Positions 25,184-37,415 of a DNA stretch of 64,000 bases are shown in pieces. This DNA comes from Janthinobacterium sp. Marseille (GTDB taxonomy: Bacteria > Pseudomonadota > Gammaproteobacteria > Burkholderiales > Burkholderiaceae_D), in NCBI RefSeq assembly GCF_000013625.1, contig NC_009659.1, positions 2,790,001 to 2,854,000 of the forward strand, read 5' to 3'. A model generated the notes under the pieces. The model saw only the letters and a list, made by a program, of their open reading frames with translations. It ran no database searches and was not told the origin of the DNA. The translations under genes were made by a program, and so were the position numbers. Each line of letters starts with the position of its first letter. Within the stretch, counting starts at the first letter, position 1.

Positions 25184-25242
25184 ATGTCCGCCTTATCCGG
25201 CGACTCAACAGGACTCGCCTGTTCAATCGCCTTCAGTCTTTC

Positions 25243-25704
25243 TTATTGCTTTTTAATCGTCAGATTATTCAAGACGGAATTCACACCTTCGACGTCACCC
25301 GCAATTTTTGCAGCGCGGTCGATCTGGGTCTGGTTGTTCACGGCGCCGCTCAGGCTGACTACGCCTTTCGAGGTTTCCACCACTACGTCCAGGCCTTTGA
25401 CGTCAGAGTCAGCCAGCAAGGCCGATTTCACTTTGGTCGTAATGACAGTGTCATCCACTATTTGCCCTGCACTCTTGGCGCTGGCATCAGCAGGAACGCT
25501 CGGCGATGCAGGCGCGGTTTCCGGAACTGGTGTTGGCGGTGTCACACCGGCAGCAGCCGGCGACTCGCTTGGTGCGGTCGGGGTAGGTGTCGATCCCGCT
25601 GCTTCTTCCGGCGGTGTACGACGCTCACAACCAGCCGCAAACAATACGGCCATTAACGAGGCTGCGATCGCTACCTTAGAATTATTTGACAGTGTCTTCA
25701 TCAT
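25243..25704 (-). CDS. BON-domain lipoprotein
   Basis: A 153-residue lipoprotein with lipobox LFAAGC near residue 26, preceded by AGGGA at the start codon. A Pro/Thr/Ala-rich linker (TPTPTAPSESPAAAG to ASPSVPAD) leads to a C-terminal BON domain of about 70 residues (IVDDTVITTKVKSALLADSD, VVVETSKGVVSLSGAVNN, GVNSVLNNLTI). BON domains are found in OsmY and related envelope proteins and are thought to touch phospholipid surfaces. The layout suggests an anchored domain held away from the membrane by the linker. It converges with the entericidin-like gene. Confidence 0.88.
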   Translation of the reverse strand: MMKTLSNNSKVAIAASLMAVLFAAGCERRTPPEEAAGSTPTPTAPSESPAAAGVTPPTPVPETAPASPSVPADASAKSAGQIVDDTVITTKVKSALLADSDVKGLDVVVETSKGVVSLSGAVNNQTQIDRAAKIAGDVEGVNSVLNNLTIKKQ

Positions 25705-26006
25705 TTTTCCCTTTCATGGAATAAGTATTCAAATACTCCAATCGTGTAATCGGAAGCAAAGAATTCTCGTGGATTGAAGCCCCGACTTGTTTCAATGCAA
25801 TATGCCCAAAACAAACCAGTTATCTTCTTGACCATGCTTTGATGAGAAGGTTCGGAATAATGTAAATGATGTGTCGCCAGAGGAAAACATCGGCAACATT
25901 TACACATGTTTGAAAAATTTACATGCTGCGGATATACAAAAAGGCTGCCACATGGAAATGCGACAGCCCTTCTTGATTACTTCAATTCGCAGATTTATGA
26001 GACGTT
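25705..26006. other. Intergenic region between the BON lipoprotein gene and dusA
   Basis: About 300 bases with no gene I can support; short overlapping frames here have no start signals. It contains the dusA terminator near its right end (25940-25971) and must hold the promoter of the BON lipoprotein gene, for which no close consensus was seen. Confidence 0.5.
25940..25971 (-). terminator. Terminator of dusA
   Basis: On the minus strand AAGGGCTGTCGCAT, TTCC, ATGTGGCAGCCTTT, then T residues: 14 pairs including two G-U, one A·G-type mismatch-free by wobble. Confidence 0.7.
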
Positions 26007-27041
26007 TTACGCCGCCAACGGCTGCATGCGTGCCAGCGCCTGCAGCAACAAATCAGGATCGCCCAATGCCAGCTTTTTCGAGTCCGACAGAGTCTGGCGG
26101 AAAGCGCGCGAGTTCGGCAAACCCGCCATCAAGCCCAGCATGTGACGCGTGATGCTATTCACTTTCAGGCCGCCACCCTTTTCGCTTTTTCCATGCAATT
26201 GCAATTGCGCATGGATGTAGGGAATCATCGCTTGTACAACTTCGGCGCGGGTCTTGCTCGTAGCATCATCACCGTAGTAACGCGCATCGAAGGTGCTCAT
26301 CAAGAATGGGTTGTGGTAAGCCTCGCGCCCCAGCATCACGCCATCGACATGTTGCAGGTGCGTGTCAATTTCGGCCACGGTTTTGGTGCCGCCATTGATG
26401 ATGATTTCCAATGCAGGGAAATCCTTCTTGAGTTGATAGGCAAACTCATAACGCAAGGGCGGGATTTCACGATTCTCTTTCGGGCTCAAGCCCTTGAGGA
26501 TCGCATTACGCGCATGCACGATGAAGGTATTACAACCGGCATCCGCAATCGTGCCGACAAAGTCGCGCACAAAATCATAAGAGGTAATGTCATCAATGCC
26601 GATACGATGCTTGACCGTCACATCGATGGACACTGCATCACGCATCGCCTTGACGCAATCGGCAACCAGGCCGGTTTCATTCATCAGGCAGGCACCGAAA
26701 GCACCCTTTTGCACGCGCTCGGATGGACAACCGCAATTCAGGTTGACCTCGTCATAGCCCCATTGCTCACCCAGCTTCGCGCTCTTGGCCAGGTCAGCCG
26801 GTTCGCTGCCGCCGAGTTGCAGTGCCACCGGATGTTCTTCTTCGTTGAAATCCAGATGGCGCGGCACGTCGCCGTGCAGCAAGGCACCGGTCGTCACCAT
26901 TTCGGTATACAGCCAGGTATGGCGCGTGATCTGACGGTGGAACATGCGGCAATGCCGGTCGGTCCAGTCCATCATCGGGGCCACGCTAATACGCCGCCCC
27001 TGATACTTGCCGTTTGCCGTATTGTCTTTATTGAAATCCAT
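26007..27041 (-). CDS. dusA: tRNA-dihydrouridine synthase A
   Basis: A 344-residue FMN enzyme that reduces uridine to dihydrouridine in the tRNA D-loop, in E. coli at positions 20 and 20a. The start is set at ATG 27041; a further 12 codons upstream can only begin at TTG. The TIM barrel opens with RRISVAPMMDWTDRHCRMFHRQ, and the active-site Cys lies in NLNCGCPSERVQKGAFGACLM (the second half after QKG). Further motifs are VKHRIGIDD and IINGGTKTVAEI with GVMLGREAYHNP. The DusA branch is indicated by MDWTDRHCR and the SERVQKG segment. It is a single gene divergent from the aminotransferase. Confidence 0.95.
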   Translation of the reverse strand: MDFNKDNTANGKYQGRRISVAPMMDWTDRHCRMFHRQITRHTWLYTEMVTTGALLHGDVPRHLDFNEEEHPVALQLGGSEPADLAKSAKLGEQWGYDEVNLNCGCPSERVQKGAFGACLMNETGLVADCVKAMRDAVSIDVTVKHRIGIDDITSYDFVRDFVGTIADAGCNTFIVHARNAILKGLSPKENREIPPLRYEFAYQLKKDFPALEIIINGGTKTVAEIDTHLQHVDGVMLGREAYHNPFLMSTFDARYYGDDATSKTRAEVVQAMIPYIHAQLQLHGKSEKGGGLKVNSITRHMLGLMAGLPNSRAFRQTLSDSKKLALGDPDLLLQALARMQPLAA

Positions 27042-27192
27042 TTTTAGTGCTGATCCACCGTTTTCCGTAAGCCGCAATTTTACACGCTGTGGCCTGATCC
27101 AGCCCGGCGGCGGCTACACGGACTGCATACGGCTTCCTCGCGCGATGCAAACGTAATAATATTGATACAACTCTTTCTCGAAAGTACGGCAT

Positions 27193-28512
27193 ATGAGCCA
27201 GCCGCTGGACACTTCCCATCTGTGGATGCCTTTCACCGCCAATCGCCAGTTCAAGGCCAAGCCACGCATGCTGGTCGCCGCTTCCGGCATGTATTACACC
27301 AGCGATGACGGGCGGCAGATCCTGGACGGTACCGCGGGCCTGTGGTGCGTCAATGCCGGCCACGGCCACCCAAAAATAACGGAAGCAATTCAAAAGCAGG
27401 CCGCGAGCATGGATTACGCGCCGCTGTTCCAGATCGGGCATCCGCTTGCGTTTGAAGCCGCTACCGCGCTGGCGGAGATCGCACCAGCAGGATTGAACCG
27501 CGTATTCTTTTGCAATGATGGTTCCGAAGGTGTGGATACCGCGCTGAAGATTGCCCTCGCCTACCATCGCATACGCGGCGACGCAGGTCGTACGCGCCTG
27601 ATAGGCCGTGAGCGCGCTTACCATGGCGTCGGCTTCGGTGGCATCGCAGTCGGCGGTATCGCCGGCAATCGCAAGCAATTCGGCCCGGGCCTGGCGGCCG
27701 ACCATTTGCGTCATCCGCTGGACATTGCGAAGAACGCTTACTCACGTGGCCTGCCGCTGCACGGGGCGGAAATGGCGGATGAACTCGAACAACGGCTGCT
27801 GGCCTTGCACGATCCATCGACTGTCGCCGCCGTCATCGTCGAACCCTTGCAAGGCTCAACCGGTGTCATCTTGCCGCCTAAAGGTTATCTGGAAAAACTC
27901 AGGGTGATATGCGACAAGCATGGCGTCCTGCTGATCTTCGATGAAGTCATTACCGGCTTCGGCAGGTTGGGCACAGCCTTCGGTGCCGATTTCTTTGGCG
28001 TGAAGCCGGACATGATCGTCTGCGCCAAAGCCCTGACCAATGCCGCTGTGCCGATGGGTGCAGTCATCGTGCACGAAAAAATCCATGAGACTTTCATGCA
28101 AATGGCACCCGCCGACAGCATAGAACTGTTCCACGGCTACACCTACTCCGGCCATCCGCTGGCCGCGGCAGCAGCCATTGCTACGCTGGACGTTTATCGT
28201 GAAGAGCAGCTATTCCAGCGTGCTGCCGGGATGGCACCGTATTTTGAAGATGCCGCGCACAGCCTGAAGGGCCTGCCCTTCGTCAAGGATGTACGGAACC
28301 TCGGCCTGGTGGCCGGAGTGGAACTCGAAGGCATAGCCGGCAAACCCGGCGCCCGCGCCTATGAATTATTCACCAAGGCATTCTGGGACAAGGGTTTGCT
28401 GACACGCGTCACCGCCGACATCCTCGCACTGTCGCCACCACTGATCATCAACAAGGCACAGGTTGATGAAATGTTTGGCAGCATTACGGATATTCTCAAG
28501 GGTATGAAGTAA
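27193..28512 (+). CDS. Omega-amino acid:pyruvate aminotransferase, class III
   Basis: A 439-residue PLP-dependent transaminase of class III. Early motif LWMPFTANRQFK is typical of beta-alanine:pyruvate aminotransferases. The central signature LLIFDEVITGFGRLGTAFG holds the PLP-ring Asp, and the Schiff-base Lys is in CAKALTNAAVPMGAV near residue 280. GTAGLWCVNAGHGHP and NDGSEGVDTALKIA form the phosphate and substrate sites. Such enzymes move an amino group from beta-alanine or another omega-amine to pyruvate. It stands alone, divergent from dusA, with a terminator shared with typA. Exact donor is inferred from family only. Confidence 0.9.
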   Translation: MSQPLDTSHLWMPFTANRQFKAKPRMLVAASGMYYTSDDGRQILDGTAGLWCVNAGHGHPKITEAIQKQAASMDYAPLFQIGHPLAFEAATALAEIAPAGLNRVFFCNDGSEGVDTALKIALAYHRIRGDAGRTRLIGRERAYHGVGFGGIAVGGIAGNRKQFGPGLAADHLRHPLDIAKNAYSRGLPLHGAEMADELEQRLLALHDPSTVAAVIVEPLQGSTGVILPPKGYLEKLRVICDKHGVLLIFDEVITGFGRLGTAFGADFFGVKPDMIVCAKALTNAAVPMGAVIVHEKIHETFMQMAPADSIELFHGYTYSGHPLAAAAAIATLDVYREEQLFQRAAGMAPYFEDAAHSLKGLPFVKDVRNLGLVAGVELEGIAGKPGARAYELFTKAFWDKGLLTRVTADILALSPPLIINKAQVDEMFGSITDILKGMK

Positions 28513-28550
28513 ATTCTCCATCGCATATAAAAATCCTTCGCACAAACAAA

Positions 28551-28586
28551 AAGCCCGCTGATTCAAGGAATCAACGGGCTTCTTTT
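28551..28586. terminator. Bidirectional terminator between aminotransferase and typA
   Basis: AAGCCCGCTGATTC (28551-28564), AAG loop, GAATCAACGGGCTT (28568-28581), one mismatched pair, flanked by A and T runs. Confidence 0.82.
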
Positions 28587-28623
28587 GGAGCAGCGCTTCG
28601 ATGACGAAACGCGTACTCAGTGA

Positions 28624-30462
28624 TTACGCAGCGTCGCGGCCTGCTTTTTTACGCTCGTGCTCTTTCAGGAAGCGCTTGCGCAGACGAATGCTCTTCGGTG
28701 TGACTTCAACCAATTCGTCGTCGTCGATGAATTCAACTGCGTATTCGAGCGACATTTCGATTGGTGGTACCAGGCGTACCGCTTCATCCGTACCGGACGA
28801 ACGAACGTTGGTCAGTTGTTTACCTTTGATCGGGTTGACGACCAAATCGTTATCACGCGAGTGGATACCGATGATCATGCCTTCATACACTGGATCGTTG
28901 TGGCTGACGAACATACGGCCGCGATCCTGCAATTTCCAGATTGCGTACGCTACTGCTGCGCCATCATCTTGCGAGATCAATACACCGTTACGACGACCAC
29001 CGAGGTCACCTTTGGTGTTGTCGACCGGAGCGTATTCATCGAACACGTGGCTCATCAAGCCGGTACCGCGTGTCAGCGTCATGAATTCGCCCTGGAAGCC
29101 GATCAGGCCACGTGCAGGAATACGGTATTCCAGACGCACACGACCTTTGCCGTCCGGTTCCATGTTTTGCAGGTCACCACGACGACGACCGAGTTCTTCC
29201 ATCACGCCACCCTGGTTAACTTCTTCCACGTCAACCGTCAGGTTTTCATACGGCTCATGACGTACGCCATCCACCATTTTGAAAACAACGCGCGGACGCG
29301 ATACAGCCATTTCGAAACCTTCGCGACGCATGTTTTCGATCAGGATGGTCAGATGCAACTCACCGCGACCCGACACTTCGTAGGTCGAATCGTCGTCTTC
29401 CGATTGCACGACGCGCAGCGCCATGTTGGCTTTCAATTCTTTTTCGAGGCGATCACGGATCTGACGCGTGGTAACGAATTTACCTTCGCGGCCAGCCAGT
29501 GGCGAGCTGTTAACCATGAAGTTCATGGTCAGGGTTGGCTCATCGACTTTCAACATAGGCAGGCCATTCGGCGCATCCACTGCGCAGATGGTGGAACCGA
29601 TGCTGATTTCTTCAATACCATTGATCAGGACGATGTCGCCTGCCAGTGCTTCGTCAACCAATACGCGATCCAGGCCTTTGAAGGTCAGGACCTGGTTGAT
29701 ACGTGCTTTGGTTGGCTTGTCTTCAGGACCGTTCATCCAGACTACGTCTTGCAACGCTTTGACGCGACCGGCCAGGATACGGCCAACGCCGATCTTGCCG
29801 ACGTAGGAAGAGTATTCCAGCGAGGTGATTTGCAGTTGCAATGGAGCATCAGGATCATCTTCGCGCGCAGGAACGTGTTCCAGGATCGCGTCGAACAATG
29901 GTTCCATATTGCCGTCACGAACGGTGTCTTCCAGGCCTGCGTAGCCTTTGAAGCCCGATGCGTAAACGATAGGGAAATCGAGTTGCTCGTCAGTTGCACC
30001 CAGTTTGTCGAACAATTCAAAAGTCGCGTTCACGGCTTTCTGTGGATCGGCGTTTTCACGATCGATCTTGTTGACGACAACGATAGGTTTCAGGCCGAGT
30101 GCCAGTGCTTTACGCGTAACGAAACGCGTTTGTGGCATCGGGCCTTCTTGTGCATCCACCAGCAGCAATACGCTGTCAACCATCGACAGGACACGTTCCA
30201 CTTCACCACCGAAGTCGGCATGGCCTGGGGTATCAACGATGTTGATGTGTGTACCTTTGTACTCAACCGCGCAGTTCTTCGACAGAATCGTGATACCACG
30301 TTCTTTTTCGATATCGTTCGAGTCCATCACGCGTGCATCAACCTGCTGGTTTTCACGGAAAGTACCTGACTGACGCAATAATTGGTCAACAAGCGTGGTT
30401 TTGCCGTGATCAACGTGAGCGATGATGGCAATGTTACGAATAGCGCGTTTTGAGTTTGACAT
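28624..30462 (-). CDS. typA: Ribosome-associated GTPase TypA/BipA
   Basis: A 612-residue translational GTPase related to EF-G, which binds the 70S ribosome and aids 50S assembly and stress adaptation. G1 is [10 protein letters not shown]2 region ERGITI, G3 [13 protein letters not shown]4 NKID. After the beta-barrel domain come EF-G-like domains III and V and the BipA-specific C-terminal domain ([28 protein letters not shown]). The length is that of the family. It lies downstream of truB on the same strand with a 185-base gap and a TATAAT box at 30509-30514, so it probably has its own promoter. Confidence 0.97.
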   Translation of the reverse strand: MSNSKRAIRNIAIIAHVDHGKTTLVDQLLRQSGTFRENQQVDARVMDSNDIEKERGITILSKNCAVEYKGTHINIVDTPGHADFGGEVERVLSMVDSVLLLVDAQEGPMPQTRFVTRKALALGLKPIVVVNKIDRENADPQKAVNATFELFDKLGATDEQLDFPIVYASGFKGYAGLEDTVRDGNMEPLFDAILEHVPAREDDPDAPLQLQITSLEYSSYVGKIGVGRILAGRVKALQDVVWMNGPEDKPTKARINQVLTFKGLDRVLVDEALAGDIVLINGIEEISIGSTICAVDAPNGLPMLKVDEPTLTMNFMVNSSPLAGREGKFVTTRQIRDRLEKELKANMALRVVQSEDDDSTYEVSGRGELHLTILIENMRREGFEMAVSRPRVVFKMVDGVRHEPYENLTVDVEEVNQGGVMEELGRRRGDLQNMEPDGKGRVRLEYRIPARGLIGFQGEFMTLTRGTGLMSHVFDEYAPVDNTKGDLGGRRNGVLISQDDGAAVAYAIWKLQDRGRMFVSHNDPVYEGMIIGIHSRDNDLVVNPIKGKQLTNVRSSGTDEAVRLVPPIEMSLEYAVEFIDDDELVEVTPKSIRLRKRFLKEHERKKAGRDAA

Positions 30463-30508
30463 AGTCGTTTTTTACGGTTGGGGTGGTGCTGAATTTGGAA
30501 AGCCGCAT

Positions 30509-30514
30509 ATTATA
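30509..30514 (-). promoter_or_regulatory. Possible -10 box of typA
   Basis: TATAAT on the minus strand, 47 bases before the typA ATG. No good -35 hexamer is found 16-18 bases upstream, so support is partial. Confidence 0.4.
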
Positions 30515-30647
30515 GCACAGCAAGACCTTACGCCTTCGAGAAACCCTTGATATTTCAATGGCTTGCTGCGTTTTTTGTGACAAATTGATTACGCTTTTAC
30601 GTTAAGAAAATAGAAACAGATCGCGCGAAATCGGGCGGGAATCCGCG

Positions 30648-31592
30648 TCAGGCCGGCGTGTTTTGATTGGTGGAGATCAGTCTTTCCGGTGCCAAAATAG
30701 CGAATTCCTGCATCAAGCCGGTACCGAGCAAAACTTTATCCGCATCACGATAGACCCGCACCCGCCCCTGCTCCGGCGGGACCACAATGTCTTCCTTGCC
30801 GAGCGCCAGGCGCTGGCCGTGCAGGAAGCGGCGGGCCAGTTCTTCCGACAGGTACAGGGCGGGAAAAGATGTCAGCAAGGCATCGACCGGTGCCAGCAAT
30901 GCGCTGCGCGCACCTTCTTCCGTCGCCGCCAGTTGTTCGATTGTTATTGCCTTATCGATCAGTAAATCCCCGACCTGGATGCGGCGCAACGCATTCAGGT
31001 GCGCACCGCAACCGAGGGCCGCGCCAATGTCTTCACCCAGTACGCGGATATACGTGCCTTTGCTGCAACGTACGCGCAAGGTGAGGAAAGGTGCCTGGTA
31101 ATCAACGAATTCCAGCAGATGGATGGTGACCGGACGCGCTTCGCGTTCCAGCGTAATGCCTTCGCGTGCATATTCGTACAAAGGTTTGCCGTCGCGCTTG
31201 AGCGCCGAGTACATCGGCGGCACTTGCAGGATATCGCCACGAAATTGCCCGAGCACGGTATCAATTTGTTCACGCGTGACATCAACCGCAGCGGTGGAGA
31301 TGGTTTCGCCTTCTGTATCGCCGGTGTTGGTGGTGATGCCGAGATGAACGACGGTTTCATAGGTTTTATCGGCATCCAGCAAGTCCTGCGCAAACTTGGT
31401 GGCTTCGCCGAAACACAGCGGCAACAGACCGGTCGCAAACGGATCCAGCGTACCGGTATGGCCGGCCTTCAGTGCGCTCAACAGCCACTTCGCCTTGATC
31501 AATGCATCGTTGCTGGAAACGCCGACCTGTTTATCGAGCAGCAATACGCCGTGCACCGGCACACGCTTTTTCTTGATGTGATTTGTCGCCAT
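30648..31592 (-). CDS. truB: tRNA pseudouridine-55 synthase TruB
   Basis: A 314-residue enzyme that converts U55 of the tRNA T loop to pseudouridine. The catalytic Asp is D50 in GHTGTLDPFATGLLP. Other family segments are GVLLLDKQVGVSSN near the start, PPMYSALKRDGKPLYEYAR, and RCSKGTYIRVLGEDIG. The C-terminal part (about 240-305) corresponds to the PUA-like tail. It is the last of the rimP-nusA-infB-rbfA-truB cluster, 115 bases after rbfA. Confidence 0.97.
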   Translation of the reverse strand: MATNHIKKKRVPVHGVLLLDKQVGVSSNDALIKAKWLLSALKAGHTGTLDPFATGLLPLCFGEATKFAQDLLDADKTYETVVHLGITTNTGDTEGETISTAAVDVTREQIDTVLGQFRGDILQVPPMYSALKRDGKPLYEYAREGITLEREARPVTIHLLEFVDYQAPFLTLRVRCSKGTYIRVLGEDIGAALGCGAHLNALRRIQVGDLLIDKAITIEQLAATEEGARSALLAPVDALLTSFPALYLSEELARRFLHGQRLALGKEDIVVPPEQGRVRVYRDADKVLLGTGLMQEFAILAPERLISTNQNTPA

Positions 31593-31707
31593 GATGGATC
31601 AGCAGCTACGCAATATGGGTCTGCCAGGCGCAAGGCCGGGGCGGACGGAAGAAAATGGAAAGATACTCTGCCCGGGGGATGCGAACGGGCAGCAGGAAGG
31701 CGGAAGG

Positions 31708-32094
31708 TCAGTCTTCCGCATCCTTGGCACGGCTGGCATTGGCTTCGTCGATCAGCTTGGACATTTCTATCCCGCGTGCGGTCGAGGTATCGTGCACGAA
31801 ATGCAGTTCCGGCAAAGTATGGATGGTCAGGCGACGACCGAGCTGGCCGCGGATATAACCTGAAGCCGCAGTCAAGCCCGATACCGTGTTCTTGATGTCA
31901 TCCTTCTTGTCGCTCAGCATGGTGAAGAACACCTTCGCATGCGCGTAATCCGGCGTGACCTGAACTTCGGTAATCGTGATCATCCCTACGCGCGGGTCTT
32001 TCAACTCGAACGCGATGATTTCAGACAGATCGCGCTGGATCTGGTCTGCGACGCGCAAGCCGCGTCCGGGGATGGATTTACTGTGTTTGGCCAT
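31708..32094 (-). CDS. rbfA: Ribosome-binding factor A
   Basis: A 128-residue KH-fold protein that binds the 30S subunit and helps 16S rRNA 5'-end maturation, also important in the cold. The start [20 protein letters not shown], the strand-helix segment [25 protein letters not shown] and [13 protein letters not shown] with [11 protein letters not shown] are diagnostic. It is placed between infB and truB as in most proteobacteria. Confidence 0.96.
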
Positions 32095-32211
32095 AAACTA
32101 TTTTATCGATAAAACGGTGAAGCTAAAATAATTTCGCATCGGCTAGCAGCGAAGCCGGCCGATGCGATCAAGTGTTACATAGGGGAAAGCGTGCTATCCC
32201 CGGCGCGGGCT

Positions 32212-35025
32212 TTAGAGCGTACGCGCAATTTCCTGCACTTCGAAGACTTCGAGTTGATCGCCTTCTTTGATGTCGTTGAAGTTTTTCAGGGTCAGACCGC
32301 ATTCGAAGCCGGCTTTGACTTCCTTCACGTCGTCCTTGAAGCGTTTCAGCGAATCCAGCTCGCCAGTCCAGACCACCACGTTGTCGCGCAGCAAGCGTAC
32401 CGAAGAACCGCGTTTTGCAACGCCTTCGAGTACGTAGCAACCGGCAATCGCGCCGACTTTGCTGACCAGGATAACCTGGCGAATCTCGACCAGGCCCAAT
32501 GCCTGTTCGCGCTTCTCTGGTGCCAACATGCCGGACATCGCTGCCTTGATCTCGTCTACCGCATCGTAAATGATGTTGTAGTAACGAATGTCAACGCCAT
32601 TGGCTTCCGCCAATTTACGGGCCGAAGCATCAGCACGGGTGTTAAAGCCGATGATGACCGCTTTCGATGCGACTGCCAGGTTGACGTCGGACTCGGAAAT
32701 GCCACCCACCGCTGCATGCACAACCTGTACACGCACTTCGCTGGTCGACAGTTTCTGCAAGGAGCCAACCAGCGCTTCTTGCGAACCTTGCACGTCGGTC
32801 TTGATGATCATTGGCAGGTTTTTGACTTCGCCTTCGCCCATGTTCTCGAACATGTTTTCCAGTTTCGCCGCCTGCTGTTTCGCCAGTTTCACGTCGCGGA
32901 ACTTACCTTGACGGAACAGGCCGATTTCACGCGCTTTGCGTTCATCCGCCATGACCATGACTTCTTCACCGGCATTCGGCACCTCGGTCAGGCCTTGAAT
33001 CTCTACCGGAATCGAAGGACCGGCTTCGGTAATGCTCTTGCCGTTTTCGTCCAGCATCGCACGGACACGACCGTAAGCCGAACCAGCCAGCACGACGTCG
33101 CCGCGCTTCAAGGTACCGGACTGCACCAGGATAGTAGCGACCGGACCGCGACCTTTGTCGAGCTTGGCTTCAACCACCAAACCACGCGCAGGTGCATCGA
33201 CCGGTGCTTTCAATTCCAGCACTTCGGCTTGCAACAATACTTGTTCGAGCAAGGCGTCAATGCCTTCGCCGGTTTTAGCCGACACAGGCACGAATGGCGA
33301 ATCGCCACCGTATTCTTCCGGCACCACTTGTTCCGCAATCAGTTCCTGCTTGACGCGATCCATATTCGCACCCGGTTTGTCGATCTTGTTGATCGCCACG
33401 ACCAGAGGCACGCCCGCAGCTTTCGCATGTGCGATCGCTTCTTTTGTTTGCGGCATCACGCCGTCATCAGCTGCCACCACCAGAATCACGATATCGGTTG
33501 CTTTCGCACCGCGTGCACGCATGGCCGTAAATGCTTCATGGCCCGGTGTATCGAGGAAGGTGATCATGCCGCGTGGTGTTTCCACGTGGTATGCGCCGAT
33601 GTGCTGGGTAATACCGCCCGCTTCGCCGGATGCAACCTTGGCGCGACGGATGTAATCCAGCAACGAAGTTTTACCGTGATCGACGTGACCCATGACGGTC
33701 ACAACCGGTGCGCGTGGCAAGGCTTCGATATCTGCGTGTTCTTCACCCTGCTCCAGCAATGCTTCCGGATCATCCAGCTTCGCCGCGTGCGCGGTGTGAC
33801 CCATTTCTTCGACCAGAATCATTGCTGTTTCTTGATCGAGCACCTGGTTGATCGTGCACATCTGGCCCAGTTTCATCAAATGCTTGATGACTTCGGATGC
33901 CTTGACCGACATTTTGTGCGCGAGTTCGGCAACGGTAATCGTTTCCGGTACGTGCACGTCTTTTACGACTGCTTCGGTCGGAGCCTGGAAGTTGCTTTCG
34001 CGATCATCGTGATGCGATGGACGACGGCCCTTAGGACCTGCGCGCCAGCCATCACGGCCACCGCCGGTATTGCCGCGTGTCTTGATGCCGGCACCGCGTT
34101 TTTTCGCGTCGTCTTGCCAGGTGGACGAGACATTCGCCGATTTGATCGACTTCTTGTCTGCCGTTACCGCTGGTTTTTTCTCGTCTTTTTTCTCGCCGGC
34201 TTTTTTATCAGCCGGTTTGTGCAAAGTACCTTCAGCTGGCTTCGCTGCAACCGGTGCTGCAGGTTCAGGTGCCTTGATGGCGCGACGTGGCGCATTCATC
34301 ATGGCTTTGATCTGCGCCACTTCATCGGCTACCGCTTTACGTGCTGCTTCAGTCGCGACAGCTTTTTCGCTCGCTTCTTTCGCTGCATCTTTAGCCAGTT
34401 GGGCTGCTTTCTTTTTGCTTTCTTCTGCAGCTACGCGTTTTTTCTCTTCTTGCGCCGACTCGTCCGCTTTCGCTTCAACCGGTTTCGCCGCATCTGCTTT
34501 TTGCGCTTCCGCTTCAGCTTGTTCTGCTTGCTTCAATGCTTTTGCTTGCGCTTCTTTTTCCGCTTCGAGCTTGGCCAGGCGTTCTTGTTTTTCGCGCAGG
34601 TCAGCTTCCTGACGCGCAATCAACTCGGCCTGACGACGTGCTTCTTCTGCACGACGTTCGATCTCTGCTTCATCGATAACTGGTGCTGCAGCTTTGACTG
34701 GTGCTTCTTCAGGCGTGGATTCGTCGCGTTTTACGAAAGTCCGCTTTTTACGCACTTCGACCTGGATCGTGCGCGATTTGCCGGTGGCATCCGCTTGCTT
34801 GATTTCCGTCGTTTCTTTACGGGTCAGTGTGATTTTTTTCTTTTCACCGTCTGGTGCAACACCGTGCGCACGGCGCAGGTGGTCAAGGAGCTTGTCCTTG
34901 TCGGCCTTGGATAATTCGTCGGACGTTGAACTTTTTTCGACGCCAGCATCCCGCAGTTGCGTGAGCAATACGTCTGCTGGCATCTTCAGCTCGGTGGCAA
35001 ATTGGGCTACATTGTTACTCGCCAT
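32212..35025 (-). CDS. infB: Translation initiation factor IF-2
   Basis: A 937-residue factor that brings fMet-tRNA to the 30S subunit and promotes subunit joining with GTP. It starts with an IF2-N domain ([20 protein letters not shown]), has a long Lys/Ala/Glu-rich segment from about 100 to 330, a second IF2-N domain ([19 protein letters not shown]), and then the GTPase domain with G1 [10 protein letters not shown]3 DTPGHEAF and G4 NKIDK. Domains for fMet-tRNA binding follow, ending with [10 protein letters not shown]. The long charged spacer is usual for betaproteobacterial IF-2. It lies 50 bases after nusA. Confidence 0.98.
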   Translation of the reverse strand: MASNNVAQFATELKMPADVLLTQLRDAGVEKSSTSDELSKADKDKLLDHLRRAHGVAPDGEKKKITLTRKETTEIKQADATGKSRTIQVEVRKKRTFVKRDESTPEEAPVKAAAPVIDEAEIERRAEEARRQAELIARQEADLREKQERLAKLEAEKEAQAKALKQAEQAEAEAQKADAAKPVEAKADESAQEEKKRVAAEESKKKAAQLAKDAAKEASEKAVATEAARKAVADEVAQIKAMMNAPRRAIKAPEPAAPVAAKPAEGTLHKPADKKAGEKKDEKKPAVTADKKSIKSANVSSTWQDDAKKRGAGIKTRGNTGGGRDGWRAGPKGRRPSHHDDRESNFQAPTEAVVKDVHVPETITVAELAHKMSVKASEVIKHLMKLGQMCTINQVLDQETAMILVEEMGHTAHAAKLDDPEALLEQGEEHADIEALPRAPVVTVMGHVDHGKTSLLDYIRRAKVASGEAGGITQHIGAYHVETPRGMITFLDTPGHEAFTAMRARGAKATDIVILVVAADDGVMPQTKEAIAHAKAAGVPLVVAINKIDKPGANMDRVKQELIAEQVVPEEYGGDSPFVPVSAKTGEGIDALLEQVLLQAEVLELKAPVDAPARGLVVEAKLDKGRGPVATILVQSGTLKRGDVVLAGSAYGRVRAMLDENGKSITEAGPSIPVEIQGLTEVPNAGEEVMVMADERKAREIGLFRQGKFRDVKLAKQQAAKLENMFENMGEGEVKNLPMIIKTDVQGSQEALVGSLQKLSTSEVRVQVVHAAVGGISESDVNLAVASKAVIIGFNTRADASARKLAEANGVDIRYYNIIYDAVDEIKAAMSGMLAPEKREQALGLVEIRQVILVSKVGAIAGCYVLEGVAKRGSSVRLLRDNVVVWTGELDSLKRFKDDVKEVKAGFECGLTLKNFNDIKEGDQLEVFEVQEIARTL

Positions 35026-35075
35026 TCAGTCCTCTTTTCTATGTAACACGTTAGATGAAAATCAACCTTCGTGGA

Positions 35076-37117
<2,042 letters not shown>

Positions 37118-37195
37118 AAGAATTCTCCGAATAACGTCAATCACGACAAAGTCGAAATTGAATACAACAATGCAAACTGTTTAACAAAAAAAAAA

Positions 37196-37218
37196 ATGGG
37201 CATCTGCCCATCTTTTTT
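37196..37218. terminator. Terminator between rluB and rimP
   Basis: ATGGGCA (37196-37202) and TGCCCAT (37205-37211) with a long A tract before and T tract after; on the minus strand it ends in eleven T. It should stop rluB transcripts, so rimP needs a promoter within the next 80 bases, where no close consensus was found. Bases 37219-37415 show nothing else. Confidence 0.75.
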
Positions 37219-37415
37219 ATCATTCTGACCACCGAATTCAATGCCAAAAACATAATTTTTGGGCTGGCGACCTTCGTTAACTGCCGAATTATAGTTGATT
37301 AACAGGTCAACCGCAATGTTGGAATCCCTGCAGCACCCATTCGGACAGCTGACAAATCCGTCTTTTTTAAATCCGGCGCGTCAAACGACGTGCCATGGAA
37401 CAGACAAATTAAGCT

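Noticed and set aside
27028..27714. 228-codon minus-strand frame
   Set aside because: Lies antisense to the aminotransferase and overlaps the dusA start; no domain.
28657..30369. 570-codon plus-strand frame
   Set aside because: Antisense shadow of typA; no start signal or domain.
32191..34914. 907-codon plus-strand frame
   Set aside because: It is antisense to infB and owes its openness to the codon bias of that gene; composition is Phe/Arg/His-rich and resembles no protein.
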